A stretch of 64,000 nucleotides of DNA from Pseudomonas sp. MM211 (GCF_020386635.1 NZ_CP081942.1:5084001-5148000), one strand, 5' to 3'; shown: positions 18,877 to 28,405, numbered from the stretch's first letter. Program-made: numbers and translations. The notes: generated from the letters alone by a model not told the origin.

Positions 18877-19047
18877 ATCGCCACCTCAACAAACACCCTG
18901 CGCAGCAAGAATTACCTGTATTTGGCGAAAGCTGGCTGAAAGCTTCGTGCTCTAGCATCCGCCCACTGACCGACAAAGATCGGTCGATGAGCTGCCGCCA
19001 GAGAGGCCCGCAGCTGCCGTCAACAAGAACAAAACAGGTGATTAACC

Positions 19048-19104
19048 ATGCTCCGCCCTAGCTCCCCACGCCTGCTGCACCCCCTCCGTTCGCCCCGTCG
19101 CTAA
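19048..19104 (+). CDS. Possible 18-residue leader peptide
   Basis: An AGGTG sequence seven bases before an ATG opens the short frame MLRPSSPRLLHPLRSPRR and then stops at TAA, 49 bases before the CitMHS start. The peptide is dominated by Pro, Arg, Leu and Ser with no hydrophobic core, which fits a regulatory upstream frame better than a functional protein. The ribosome site and frame are seen. Translation and any attenuation are inference. Confidence 0.35.
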   Translation: MLRPSSPRLLHPLRSPRR

Positions 19105-19153
19105 CGCTGACCGCCTTTTCGCACCGTAGCCGAATCACGTCCGGAGAATCTCC

Positions 19154-20458
19154 ATGCTGACTTTCCTTGGCTTTGCCATGGTTTCGACTTTCATGTACCT
19201 GATCATGAGCAAACGCCTATCGGCGCTCATCGCTCTGATCATCATCCCGATCATCTTCGCCCTGATCGGTGGTTTCGCCACCCAGATCGGCCCGATGATG
19301 CTCGAAGGCATCAGCAAGCTCGCGCCTACCGGCGTGATGCTGATGTTCGCCATCCTCTACTTCGCCATCATGATCGACTCGGGTCTGTTCGATCCGCCTG
19401 TGCGCCTGATCCTCAAGCTGGTCAAGGGTGACCCGCTGAAGGTCGCTGTCGGTACCGTGGCCCTGGCCCTGATCGTTTCCCTGGACGGCGACGGCTCGAC
19501 CACCTACATGATCTGCGTTGGCGCCATGCTGCCGCTGTACAGCCGTTTGAAGATGAGCCCGACCATCATGGCCGGCCTGATCATCATGGCCGGCGGCATC
19601 ATGAACATGACCCCGTGGGGCGGCCCGACCGCTCGCGCAGCCAGCGCCCTGCACGTCGATCCATCGGACGTCTTCGTGCCGATGATTCCGGGCATGATCG
19701 TTGGCGCCATCGTGCTGTTCGGCGTGGCTTACTACTATGGTCTGCGTGAACGCAAGCGCCTGGGCGTGCTGCAACTGCCGGAAGGCAAGATCACCCAGGA
19801 CGAGATCAGCGTTTCGCAGTTCCCGGAAGCTCGTCGTCCGAAGCTGATTCTGATCAACGCCCTCCTCACCGTGATCCTGATGACCACGCTGATCGCCGGC
19901 CTGCTGCCGATGCCCGTGCTGTTCATGATCGCCTTCAGTATCGCGATGATCATCAACTACCCGTGCCTGCAGCAGCAGAAGGATCGTATCTCTGCCCACG
20001 CCGGCAACGTCCTGGCGGTAGTCGGCCTGATCTTTGCCGCGGGCATCTTCACCGGCATCCTCACCGGTACCGGCATGGTCGACGCCATGTCGAAAAGCCT
20101 GCTGGCCGTGATCCCCGATGCAATGGGCCCACACCTGGCGGTGATCACCGCACTGGTGAGCCTGCCATTCACCTTCTTCATGTCCAACGACGCCTTCTAC
20201 TACGGCATCCTGCCGGTGCTCAACCAGGCGGCGTCGGGCTACGGCATCAGCGCCGTGGAGATGGCGCGGGCGTCGATCGTTGGCCAGCCGGTGCACTTGC
20301 TCAGCCCGCTGGTTCCCTCGACCTACCTGCTGATCGGCCTGGCGAAGATCGAGTTCGGTGACCTGCAGCGCTTCACCCTGAAATGGGCGGTACTGATCTG
20401 CATGGCCATCCTGGCGGCAGCCTTGGTGCTAGGCGTATTTCCGCTATTCGGTAGCTGA
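19154..20458 (+). CDS. CitMHS-family citrate-metal symporter
   Basis: A 434-residue, twelve-helix secondary carrier of the CitMHS type, which takes up citrate complexed with Mg2+ or another divalent cation together with protons. Recognisable blocks are MLTFLGFAMVSTFMYLIMS at the start, SLDGDGSTTYMICVGAMLPLY, GGIMNMTPWGGPTARAA and FMSNDAFYYGILPVLNQAA. The metal preference cannot be read from the sequence. No two-component regulator (CitST or TctDE type) lies nearby. The upstream 300 bases instead contain a short potential leader frame. The gene appears to be transcribed alone. Confidence 0.88.
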   Translation: MLTFLGFAMVSTFMYLIMSKRLSALIALIIIPIIFALIGGFATQIGPMMLEGISKLAPTGVMLMFAILYFAIMIDSGLFDPPVRLILKLVKGDPLKVAVGTVALALIVSLDGDGSTTYMICVGAMLPLYSRLKMSPTIMAGLIIMAGGIMNMTPWGGPTARAASALHVDPSDVFVPMIPGMIVGAIVLFGVAYYYGLRERKRLGVLQLPEGKITQDEISVSQFPEARRPKLILINALLTVILMTTLIAGLLPMPVLFMIAFSIAMIINYPCLQQQKDRISAHAGNVLAVVGLIFAAGIFTGILTGTGMVDAMSKSLLAVIPDAMGPHLAVITALVSLPFTFFMSNDAFYYGILPVLNQAASGYGISAVEMARASIVGQPVHLLSPLVPSTYLLIGLAKIEFGDLQRFTLKWAVLICMAILAAALVLGVFPLFGS

Positions 20459-20560
20459 TCCGCACACATTTTGACGAAATTTTCACACGACTGGCGCTAG
20501 AATTCGGCACCCTGGCCGCGTTTTCGCGCCAGTCGTCCAATCACTTGCAAGGAACATCTA

Positions 20561-21334
20561 ATGGAATGGCTGACCAACCCGGAAATCTGGGTTGCCTTCT
20601 TGACTCTGACTGCCCTGGAAATCGTTCTGGGCATCGACAACATCATCATGATCGCAATTCTGGTCAGCCGCATGCCGCAGCACCTGCAAGCGCGCACCCG
20701 CTTCTTCGGCCTGGCCCTGGCGATGGTCACGCGCATCCTGCTGCTGCTCTCCATCACCTGGATCATGCGCCTCACCGCGGATCTGTTCTTCATCTTCGGC
20801 CAAGGCATTTCCGGCCGTGACCTGATCCTGTTCTTCGGTGGCCTGTTCCTGCTCTGGAAGAGCAGCAGCGAGATCTATCACAGCCTGGAAGGCGAAGAAG
20901 AGAACGTGGAAGCGCCAAAGGGTGCGGCCAAGCACTTCATCGGCACCATCATTCAGATCGCCATCATCGACATCGTGTTCTCGCTGGACTCGGTGATCAC
21001 CGCCGTCGGCATGGTTTCCCATGTACCGGTCATGGTCGCGGCCATCGTCGTTGCCGTCATCGTGATGATGATCTGCGCCGGCACCATCAGTGACTTCATC
21101 GAGAAGCACCCGAGCCTGAAGATTCTCGCCCTGTCGTTCCTCATCGTGGTCGGTACCGTGCTGATCGCCGAGAGCTTCGAAGTCCACGTACCGAAAGGCT
21201 ACGTCTACTTCGCCATGGCCTTCTCGCTGGGTGTCGAAGCGTTGAACATCCGCCTGCGTGGCGCCCGCCGCCGCGCAGAAGGCAAGGACGACGTAGACCC
21301 GGTGAAACTGCGCAAGGATGTTCCTGGGCAGTGA
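20561..21334 (+). CDS. TerC-family integral membrane protein
   Basis: A 257-residue protein with seven or so hydrophobic helices. The TerC hallmarks are LEIVLGIDNIIMIAILVSRM in the first helix and IDIVFSLDSVITAVGM in the fifth, each with paired acidic residues inside the membrane that probably bind a metal ion. Homologues such as Alx and MeeF/MeeY export manganese or help metal loading of exported proteins. The C-terminal tail is charged and cytoplasmic. It lies between the citrate carrier and an intrinsic terminator, so it is likely monocistronic. Tellurite resistance is only the historical label. Confidence 0.9.
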   Translation: MEWLTNPEIWVAFLTLTALEIVLGIDNIIMIAILVSRMPQHLQARTRFFGLALAMVTRILLLLSITWIMRLTADLFFIFGQGISGRDLILFFGGLFLLWKSSSEIYHSLEGEEENVEAPKGAAKHFIGTIIQIAIIDIVFSLDSVITAVGMVSHVPVMVAAIVVAVIVMMICAGTISDFIEKHPSLKILALSFLIVVGTVLIAESFEVHVPKGYVYFAMAFSLGVEALNIRLRGARRRAEGKDDVDPVKLRKDVPGQ

Positions 21335-21357
21335 TCGGCTCACGCTGATGCAATACG

Positions 21358-21388
21358 AAAACGGGGCCTGAAAAGGCCCCGTTTTTTT
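21358..21388 (+). terminator. Intrinsic terminator after terC
   Basis: The arms ACGGGGCCT and AGGCCCCGT close a GAAA loop and are followed by seven T. It is the cleanest plus-strand terminator in the window. Confidence 0.9.
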
Positions 21389-21420
21389 ATGCCTATCAAA
21401 AAACAGCGTATGGAGCAGCG

Positions 21421-22119
21421 CTAAAGCAACGCCCCTCGCCACACCACACGCCCGACAATCTCCAGCGCTTCGCGCGGCACTTCGAACTCGCGGTGGGTCG
21501 GGTTATCGCACAGCGTGCGCACCTTGCCGCCCGGCTGCAGTTGCAGGCGGCGAATCAATAGGCTGTCGGCATCCTGGATCACATAGATCTTGTCGTCCTG
21601 GATGTCCTTGGCATTGACGTCGATCAGCACCAGATCCTCGTCACGCACGGTAGGCGACATGCTGTCACCGCGAATCTGCATGGCCGCCAGCGTCTTGCTG
21701 TCCAGCCCATGGCTGCCCAGCCAGAAACGACAGAACGCTTGCGAGGTTAGGTTTTTCTTGCGCCCGGGAATCACCTCGTCACCGGGCGATTCCGCTGTAC
21801 CGAGAAACGGCAGCAGAGTCAGCGAGCCTGGGCGTGCCGCTTCGGCACTTTTTTCCATCGCCCCCTCGCCGGTCGCCAGCCAATTCAGATTGACACCTGC
21901 CGCCTGAGCGAGGCTGATCAGCACCTTGCGCGAGGGCTCTCCTCCATTGAGGTAACGACTGAATCCGCTGTTGGATATTCCGGCTTTTTTCGCCAATGCG
22001 CTGGCATTTCCGGCGATCGAGCAGATTTTCTTCAATCGCTCGACAAAGTCATCGACGGCAGGTACTGCAGCAACCTGCTCTTCCTTGGCAGCCCCCGAAT
22101 CACTCTTTAGCGAAAACAT
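21421..22119 (-). CDS. XRE/S24-type repressor (LexA-like fold)
   Basis: A 232-residue regulator with a helix-turn-helix on about residues 25-90 (NASALAKKAGISNSGFSRYLNGG and INWLATGEG-like end) and an S24 peptidase-like dimerisation domain. The nucleophile serine is present in IRGDSMSPTV. Where LexA and lambda CI have the general-base lysine (VKRL-like), this protein reads LLIRRLQL, an arginine. That change would block RecA-stimulated self-cleavage, so it may be a non-cleavable repressor of the PrtR/phage C2 kind. Flanks show no prophage genes. The AT-rich 226 bases upstream also precede the divergent TonB receptor gene, which could be a target. Confidence 0.85.
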   Translation of the reverse strand: MFSLKSDSGAAKEEQVAAVPAVDDFVERLKKICSIAGNASALAKKAGISNSGFSRYLNGGEPSRKVLISLAQAAGVNLNWLATGEGAMEKSAEAARPGSLTLLPFLGTAESPGDEVIPGRKKNLTSQAFCRFWLGSHGLDSKTLAAMQIRGDSMSPTVRDEDLVLIDVNAKDIQDDKIYVIQDADSLLIRRLQLQPGGKVRTLCDNPTHREFEVPREALEIVGRVVWRGALL

Positions 22120-22345
22120 TGCTCTATAAATCTCCTATCGCGAATATTGATAGATCAAAAAGTTATTTCTAATAAAAATTAAATCCAATAGAGTTATTTT
22201 AACCTTGGCAAAAAGCCTAAGCAGATTTAATCCTAGAGGATACCTGCATAAGAGCCAAGAAAAGACCCAGATAATTTTCGCTATCGCGTACCTGTCGGCA
22301 GATCGCGTATGAATCAAGTCATGCATTCACGATCGAGCCAACGCC

Positions 22346-24751
22346 ATGAGAAAAAGATCTTACGCCTCTGCCTTGCGTGCACTCCCCCTGTTCGGCCTGA
22401 GCGGGCTGGCATTTGCCGTCCAGGCCCAGACGCCAACCGGCGCCACCGCCAACGCGCTGGATACCGTGGTCGTCACCGGTACCCGAGCGACCGGCAAGCT
22501 GGCCAGTGAAGCGCTGCAACCCATCGATGTCATCACCGCCGAACAGCTGAGCAGTCAGGGCACTGCGGATCTGGCCGGCGCCTTGAACAAGCTGCTGCCG
22601 TCAATCAGCGTACCGCGGCCACACAACACGGTCGGCAGCGAAGCTGTACGCCCGCTGGTAATGCGTGGCCTGGCACCTGATCAGGTACTGGTGCTGGTCA
22701 ACGGCAAGCGCCGCAACGGTGGCGCGTTCCTCAACACCGGCGGCGCACTGGGGCGCGGTACCAACCCTACGGATTTGGGCGCCATCCCGGTATCCGCCAT
22801 CGAGCGCGTCGAAGTGCTGCGTGATGGTGCCTCGGCCCGCTATGGCTCGGATGCCATTGCCGGGGTGATCAACATCATCCTCAAGAACCAAAGCGAAGGC
22901 GGCGCGGTGAATGCCACTCTGGGTCGTTACGACGATGGCGACGGCACGCGCCGTGAGCTGCAGGGCTACACTGGCTTCGCCCTCGGTGATCGTGGTTCGC
23001 TGACGCTGTCGGCCGAAGGCCAGCACAACGAGGCCACCAACCGCGCAGGTGGCGATACCTCGCCGGCTGCGCAAACCGACGGCCTGACCGGCCAGACCAC
23101 CCACAAGATCGGCGCCCCAGCGTTGGAGAGCAGCAAGCTGGCCTTCAACGGCGACTTCCAGGTCAACGACGCGCTCAACCTCTACAGCTTCGGCACCTAC
23201 AGCCACCGTGAAGCGCAAAGCCATTACGGCCGACAGCGGCCAACCGCCGTGGTCGCCAATATCTACCCGGAAGGTTTCCTGCCGCGTTACGACCCGGAGA
23301 TCGACGACCTCGGCCTGGTGATCGGTGGCCGCGGCAACCTCACCGACGACTGGAAATATGACGCCTCGGTGGACTGGGGCCGCAACACCTACAAGCCCTA
23401 CATCAAGAGCATGAACATCTCGCTCTACACCGCCACAGGCAGCTCGCCCACGCACTTCTACAACGGCACCTACGAAACCACCCAGAGCGTCGGTAATCTC
23501 AACCTGTCGCGCACCTTCGATGTGGGTCTGGCCTCGCCGTTGTCGCTGGCCCTCGGCGTGGAATACCAGTCGCAGGAACTGCAGATCGAGGCCGGCGACG
23601 CGGCGTCCTGGTTCGGCGCGGGCGCACTGGCCATGCCGGGTATTTCCCCACAGAGTGCGGGGGACTGGAGCCGCCACAGCCTGGCCAATTACATCGACCT
23701 GGAAGTCAAACCGACCGACAAACTCACCCTGTCGCTGGCAGCCCGTCACGAGGATTACAGCGACTTCGGCAACTCGGTATCCGGCTCGTTTTCAGGGCGC
23801 TACGACTTCACGCCACGGGTTGCCCTGCGTGGTTCCATCTCCAATGGTTTCCGTGCCCCCAGCCTGACCCAGCAACACTATTCCAGCATCCAGACTCAAG
23901 GACAGGATCTGGGTGCCGGCGTGGTCACCGTGCAGTCCGGCACCTTTGCCGTGGATTCGAACATTGCCCGCCTGCTCGGCGCCGAGGATCTGGAAGCGGA
24001 GAAATCCCTGAGCCAGACCCTTGGCCTGGTATTGCGCCCGACCGACAACCTGAGCCTGACACTGGACGCCTACCGGATCAGCGTGGCGGATCGCATCAAC
24101 CTGTCATCCAGCCTCCCCGTCAGTTCGGCAGCAGTGCGTCAGTTCCTCGCGAACAACGGCGTGACCGACGACAACTACCAGAGCGTGCGGTACATGACCA
24201 ATGCGGCGGACACTCGCACCATTGGCGTCGATCTGGCTGGCGAGCATCGCTACCGGCTGGACAATGGTGACCTGTTCAAGAGCACCGTGGCCTACTCCTA
24301 CAACCGCACCAAGATCACCGACCAGGCCGCCAGTCCGGCAATCCTGCAACAGCTAAATATTCCCGTGAGCCTGGTGGAGCGCCGCGAAATCGGCCAGCTC
24401 ACCGACACCAACCCTCGGCACAAGCTGATTCTGGCTGGCGACTACTCGTTCACCCAGCAAGGCATCGACCTGCACGCCGCGCTGAATCGCTATGGCTCGT
24501 TCTGGATCTACAGCAACACCAACCCGTCGCTCGACCAGAAGTTCGCCTCCAAGTGGACGGTGGATCTATCCGCCTCCTACTCCTGGGCCGACAACTGGAA
24601 GCTGAGCGTTGGTGCCGACAACCTGTTCGACGTGCGCCCGGATCGCACCCGCCCGGAAAACAACACCGGCGGCTCGTTCCAGTACACCAGCTACTCACCG
24701 TTGTCGCCGGACGGCGCCTTCTACTACGCCAACCTGAATTACTCCTGGTAA
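22346..24751 (+). CDS. TonB-dependent outer membrane receptor
   Basis: An 801-residue receptor with a signal peptide (ends near VQAQ), a TonB-box-like LDTVVVTGTRA, a plug domain at about residues 50-170 (VRPLVMRGLAPDQVLVLVNGK, ERVEVLRDGASARYGSDAIAGVINIIL) and a 22-strand barrel ending in the aromatic ANLNYSW. It is the first gene of a run that continues ten bases later with ABC permease genes. The substrate is therefore presumably handed to the inner membrane importer and degraded by the enzymes further on. An organosulfur ligand is inferred from those enzymes; the receptor itself does not reveal it. Confidence 0.92.
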   Translation: MRKRSYASALRALPLFGLSGLAFAVQAQTPTGATANALDTVVVTGTRATGKLASEALQPIDVITAEQLSSQGTADLAGALNKLLPSISVPRPHNTVGSEAVRPLVMRGLAPDQVLVLVNGKRRNGGAFLNTGGALGRGTNPTDLGAIPVSAIERVEVLRDGASARYGSDAIAGVINIILKNQSEGGAVNATLGRYDDGDGTRRELQGYTGFALGDRGSLTLSAEGQHNEATNRAGGDTSPAAQTDGLTGQTTHKIGAPALESSKLAFNGDFQVNDALNLYSFGTYSHREAQSHYGRQRPTAVVANIYPEGFLPRYDPEIDDLGLVIGGRGNLTDDWKYDASVDWGRNTYKPYIKSMNISLYTATGSSPTHFYNGTYETTQSVGNLNLSRTFDVGLASPLSLALGVEYQSQELQIEAGDAASWFGAGALAMPGISPQSAGDWSRHSLANYIDLEVKPTDKLTLSLAARHEDYSDFGNSVSGSFSGRYDFTPRVALRGSISNGFRAPSLTQQHYSSIQTQGQDLGAGVVTVQSGTFAVDSNIARLLGAEDLEAEKSLSQTLGLVLRPTDNLSLTLDAYRISVADRINLSSSLPVSSAAVRQFLANNGVTDDNYQSVRYMTNAADTRTIGVDLAGEHRYRLDNGDLFKSTVAYSYNRTKITDQAASPAILQQLNIPVSLVERREIGQLTDTNPRHKLILAGDYSFTQQGIDLHAALNRYGSFWIYSNTNPSLDQKFASKWTVDLSASYSWADNWKLSVGADNLFDVRPDRTRPENNTGGSFQYTSYSPLSPDGAFYYANLNYSW

Positions 24752-24761
24752 GGCGACCGTC

Positions 24762-25499
24762 ATGGATGCGTTGCAACAGGCCCTCACAGGGCTGGGAATA
24801 AACCTGACGATCCTCTGGGATCCGATCGACCGCCAGCGTTTCCTGCTGGGCCTCGGGCTAACCCTCGCGCTGAGTGTGATCAGCGCGTTGATCGCCCTGG
24901 CGATCGGCGTGGTCGGCGCCTGGATGAAAGGCTCGCGCTGGCTCTTCGCACGTCAGCTAGTGGGGCTGTACATCGAAGTGCTGCGCAACACCCCGCTGCT
25001 GATCCAACTGTTCTTCTTCTACTTCGGTCTTGGCGCGCTGCTGTCGTTCGAGCTGAACGAAGGCGGCGTGCAGAACCAGTTGCTCACCAACTTCCTCTGG
25101 GCGGTGTTCGTGCTGGGGCTGCATGGCGGCGCGTATCAGGTCGAGGCGATTCGCGGCAGCCTGGATGCGGTGCCCACCTCCACCCGCGAGGCGGCTCAGT
25201 CCCTTGGGCTGGCGCCAGGGCAGATCTTTCGCAAGGTGGTGCTGCCACTGGCCCTGCGCAACAGCCTGCCGGCGCTGGGTAACGGCCTGGTGCAATCGGT
25301 GAAGTCCACCTCGGTGGCTTACGCCATCGCGGTGCCGGAGCTGACTTACGCGGCCAATCGGATCTGGAGCGACAACTACAACGTGCCGGAAATGATGGCC
25401 GTGCTGTTCCTCACCTATTTCCTTCTGCTCGGCGGCGTGTCCATGGGCATGCGCGCTCTGGAGCGGCGCTTGAAACTACCGGGGTACCACGGCGTATGA
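24762..25499 (+). CDS. Polar amino acid type ABC transporter permease (first)
   Basis: A 245-residue permease of the His/Glu/Gln/Arg/opine family. The chain has five or six hydrophobic helices, the family N-terminal segment with IEVLRNTPLLIQLFFFYFGLG, and the cytoplasmic coupling loop EAAQSLGLAPGQIFRKVVLPLALRNSLPALGNG that meets the ATPase. The stop overlaps the next permease start by four bases (ATGA), so the two form one heterodimeric channel. Together with the ATPase and the binding protein at 28402 it makes a complete YecS/YecC/FliY-like importer. Some members of that group carry cystine and other sulfur amino acids. Confidence 0.92.
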   Translation: MDALQQALTGLGINLTILWDPIDRQRFLLGLGLTLALSVISALIALAIGVVGAWMKGSRWLFARQLVGLYIEVLRNTPLLIQLFFFYFGLGALLSFELNEGGVQNQLLTNFLWAVFVLGLHGGAYQVEAIRGSLDAVPTSTREAAQSLGLAPGQIFRKVVLPLALRNSLPALGNGLVQSVKSTSVAYAIAVPELTYAANRIWSDNYNVPEMMAVLFLTYFLLLGGVSMGMRALERRLKLPGYHGV

Positions 25500-26311
25500 A
25501 CAGGCAGACAGTGAGCGGCCAGCCAGTGGCTCGCCAACCTTGGAGCGCCTGGTACAAGGCGCTGCTAACGCCCATGGGTCTGCTGGCGCTGGCCGTACTG
25601 GCGGGTGCCGGTCATTGGCTGCTGGCCAACGGCGACGCTGTGAAGCTGCTGATCAGTTGGCTGCCTGCCCTGCTCGGCGGCTTCAGCGTGAACATCGGCA
25701 TCGGCCTGGTCTCGGTGGTCTGCGCCACGCTACTCGGTGCCTTGCTCGGCGCCCTGCAGGTTTCGCCGCGAGCGGCACTGGCACGGCCAGCGCGCGGCTT
25801 CACCCTGTTCTTTCGCAATGCGCCCTGGCTGGTGGTGATCTTTTTCATGATGTACCTGATCCCCTTCGAGGTACGTGTGTTCGGCGAATACCGGCAGATT
25901 CCAGACTGGATCAAGGTTGCCATGGGCCTGTCGCTTACCGCCTCGGGTTATGCCGCCGAAGTGGTACGCGGCGGAATTCAGTCGATCCCCCTGGCGCAAT
26001 GGGATGCCGCGGCTTCGCTGGGCCTGGATCGTCGCCAGATCCTGCGCAAGGTGATCATCCCCCAGGCGCTGCGCAGCATGCTGCCGGCCTGGATGAACCT
26101 CTATTGCACCGTGACCATGGCCACCGCCCTGGCCAGCCTTCTGGGCATCGAAGACATGATGACCACCATGCAGTTGCGCCTGGCCGGCGAGTCGCGCCCG
26201 GAACTGCTGCTGCCCGGTTATCTGTTCGTGTTCCTGGTGTTCTTTTTCTACATCTACCCGATCTCCCGTTACTCGAAAGTTCTGGAGCGCAAATGGAGCC
26301 CGCATGACTGA
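25496..26311 (+). CDS. Polar amino acid type ABC transporter permease (second)
   Basis: The 271-residue partner of the preceding permease. It begins with about 25 extra cytoplasmic residues, then helices with LISWLPALLGGFSVNIGIGLVSVVCATLLGALLG. The FFRNAPWLVVIFFMMYLIPFE block corresponds to RNTPLL in the partner. The coupling loop is AAASLGLDRRQILRKVIIPQALRSMLPAWMN. It overlaps both neighbours (four bases upstream and eight bases with the ATPase start), so expression is coupled. The end carries a basic tail, RYSKVLERKWSPHD, on the cytoplasmic side. Confidence 0.92.
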   Translation: MNRQTVSGQPVARQPWSAWYKALLTPMGLLALAVLAGAGHWLLANGDAVKLLISWLPALLGGFSVNIGIGLVSVVCATLLGALLGALQVSPRAALARPARGFTLFFRNAPWLVVIFFMMYLIPFEVRVFGEYRQIPDWIKVAMGLSLTASGYAAEVVRGGIQSIPLAQWDAAASLGLDRRQILRKVIIPQALRSMLPAWMNLYCTVTMATALASLLGIEDMMTTMQLRLAGESRPELLLPGYLFVFLVFFFYIYPISRYSKVLERKWSPHD

Positions 26312-27056
26312 GCCAACCGTCCCATCGCGTCCGCAGATCGTCGTGCGCAATATCCGCAAATCCTTCCAGGACACCTTGGTTCTGGACGGTTTTTCTCTGG
26401 AAGTGGCGGCAGGCGAAATCGTCTGCCTGATCGGCCCGTCAGGCTCCGGCAAATCCACCCTGCTGCGCACCCTCAACGGCCTGGCGCCCATCGATGGCGG
26501 GGAGATCGAGGTCTGCGGCATTCGCGTCGACGACCCGCAGGTGGATCTGCTGGCGCTGCGCCGGCGCATCGGCCTGATCTTCCAGAGCTACAACCTGTTC
26601 CCGCACCTGAACGTGCTCGACAACATCACCCTTGCACCGACCAGCGTACTCAAGGAGCCCCTGGAAGAAGCCCGTGCCCATGCCCGCGAACTGCTGCGCA
26701 AGGTGCGCCTGGAAGACAAGGCGCTGGCGTTTCCCGGCCAGCTGTCCGGCGGCCAGCAGCAACGGGTGGCCATCGCCCGCAGCCTGGCGATGCGCCCCGA
26801 CGTGATGATGTTCGACGAGGTAACCGCCGCACTGGATCCGGAGACCGTGAAAGAAGTGCTGACCACCATCAAGGACGTGGCCGCCAGTGGTGTGACCTGC
26901 CTGATCGTCACCCACGAAATGCAGTTCGCCCGCGGTATCGCCGACCGCATCTATTTCACCGACCAGGGCCGCATCGTCGAGCAGGGCCCACCCGCACAAC
27001 TGTTCGCAGCGCCGCAAGATCCGCGCACCCAGCGCTTCCTCGAAAACTGCCTGTGA
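26304..27056 (+). CDS. Polar amino acid type ABC transporter ATPase
   Basis: A 250-residue ATP-binding subunit. Walker A is GPSGSGKSTLLRTLNGL, the Q-loop is IFQSYNLFPHLNVLDN, the signature is LSGGQQQRVAIARSLAM, Walker B is DVMMFDEVTAALDPE and the switch histidine is in LIVTHEMQFAR. Length and motifs match HisP/GlnQ/YecC. It overlaps the second permease. The next gene starts directly after, first as a possible GTG overlapping the stop and more credibly at an ATG eight bases later. No extra regulatory domain is present at the C-terminus. Confidence 0.93.
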   Translation: MTEPTVPSRPQIVVRNIRKSFQDTLVLDGFSLEVAAGEIVCLIGPSGSGKSTLLRTLNGLAPIDGGEIEVCGIRVDDPQVDLLALRRRIGLIFQSYNLFPHLNVLDNITLAPTSVLKEPLEEARAHARELLRKVRLEDKALAFPGQLSGGQQQRVAIARSLAMRPDVMMFDEVTAALDPETVKEVLTTIKDVAASGVTCLIVTHEMQFARGIADRIYFTDQGRIVEQGPPAQLFAAPQDPRTQRFLENCL

Positions 27057-27064
27057 GAACCCCC

Positions 27065-28405
27065 ATGACCGCCCCTCGGCACATCAAGCTGTTTCTGTTC
27101 CCCGCCGCCGCCGGCGCTCACGTGGCTGGCTGGCGCCACCCCGCGGCACGCAGCAATCTGCTGGATTTCGAAGCAGACCGCCGCACCGCAGCGATCGCCG
27201 AAGCCGCCGGGTTCGACGCGCTGTTCTTCGCCGACCGGCTGTCCTTTCCGGTACGTGACAACGCCACTGCCGAGCGTTCGGCTGGCAGCGCCGTACTGGA
27301 ACCGCTGACATTGCTCGCCGCGCTGTCGGCCGTGACCCGGCAGATCGGCCTGGTGGCCACGGCCAGTACCTCCTACCACGAGCCTTACCACGTGGCGCGC
27401 AGCTTCGCCTCGCTCGACCACCTGAGCCACGGCCGCGCGGGCTGGAACATGGTCACCTCGCTGACCGACGCCGAGGCGGCCAACTTCGGCCGCGAGCAGC
27501 ACTTCGAACACTCGGCCCGTTACGGACGTGCCGAGGAATTCGTCGATGTAGTGCGCGCGCTATGGGACAGCGTCGATGACAACGCCTTCATCCGCGACAA
27601 GAGCAGCGGCCGTTACGTCGACCTCAACCAGGTGCATGCCCTCAATCATCGCGGCGAACACTTCTCCGTGCGCGGCCCACTGAACGTGCCACGTCCGCCC
27701 CAAGGCCACCCGCTGCTGGTACAGGCCGGCTCTTCCGAGGAAGGCCTGCGTCTGGCCGCGCGCGTGGCTGACGTGGTGTTCACCACCCAACAGGAACTGC
27801 AACCGGCACAGGCTTTCTACCAGGCGCTCAAGGAGCGCGTGGTCGCCAATGGCCGCGCCGCTGATCAGCAACTGCTGATGCCCGGGTTGTCCGCCGTGGT
27901 CGGCCGCACCCGCCAGGAAGCACAGGACAAACTGCAGGCGCTCAACGAGCTGATCGATATTGATGTCGCCGTGGCGTTTCTTTCCGCGTTGTCCGGTGGA
28001 ACCGACCTGTCGAGCTATCCGCTGGACGGCCCACTGCCCGACCTGACGCTCACCAACGGCAACCGCAGCAAGCAGGCGCTGTTCCTGCGCCAGGCGCGCG
28101 AGCACAACCTGAGCATCCGCCAATTGGCGATACAGGTCGCCGGTTCCGGCGGGCATCGGGTGGTCACCGGTACGGCCGAAGATATCGCCGACGATCTGCA
28201 GCGCTGGTTCGAAGGTGGCGCCGCGGATGGCTTCAATTTCAAACCGCTGTACCTGGACGACAACCTCAGCGAATTCGCTGATCAGGTGCTGCCGATCCTG
28301 CGTGACCGAGGGCTGTTCAAGCACGAATACGCCGACGGTACATTGCGCGAGAAACTGGGTCTGGCGCGCCCTGCCAATCGCTTTGCTGAAGGCGGTGCAG
28401 CATGA
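27065..28405 (+). CDS. DszA/NtaA/SnaA-type flavin-dependent monooxygenase
   Basis: A 446-residue LLM-class enzyme that uses FMNH2 from a separate reductase. DszA-family marks are the N-terminal HIKLFLFPAAAGAHVAGWR, FFADRLSF, ASTSYHEPYHVARSFASLDHLSHGRAGWNMVTS, and LVQAGSSEEGLRLAARVADVVFT in the second half. The length equals DszA (about 450 residues), which oxidises dibenzothiophene sulfone to a sulfinate; other members act on EDTA, nitrilotriacetate or pristinamycin. A DszB-like gene in the same operon favours an organosulfur substrate with release of a sulfinate. The ATG at 27065 is chosen over a GTG at 27053 that overlaps the ATPase stop. Confidence 0.9.
   Translation: MTAPRHIKLFLFPAAAGAHVAGWRHPAARSNLLDFEADRRTAAIAEAAGFDALFFADRLSFPVRDNATAERSAGSAVLEPLTLLAALSAVTRQIGLVATASTSYHEPYHVARSFASLDHLSHGRAGWNMVTSLTDAEAANFGREQHFEHSARYGRAEEFVDVVRALWDSVDDNAFIRDKSSGRYVDLNQVHALNHRGEHFSVRGPLNVPRPPQGHPLLVQAGSSEEGLRLAARVADVVFTTQQELQPAQAFYQALKERVVANGRAADQQLLMPGLSAVVGRTRQEAQDKLQALNELIDIDVAVAFLSALSGGTDLSSYPLDGPLPDLTLTNGNRSKQALFLRQAREHNLSIRQLAIQVAGSGGHRVVTGTAEDIADDLQRWFEGGAADGFNFKPLYLDDNLSEFADQVLPILRDRGLFKHEYADGTLREKLGLARPANRFAEGGAA

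Noticed and set aside
20466..20500. TTGACG and TAGAAT as a sigma-70 promoter for terC
   Set aside because: The gap is 21 bases, too long for a normal sigma-70 promoter.
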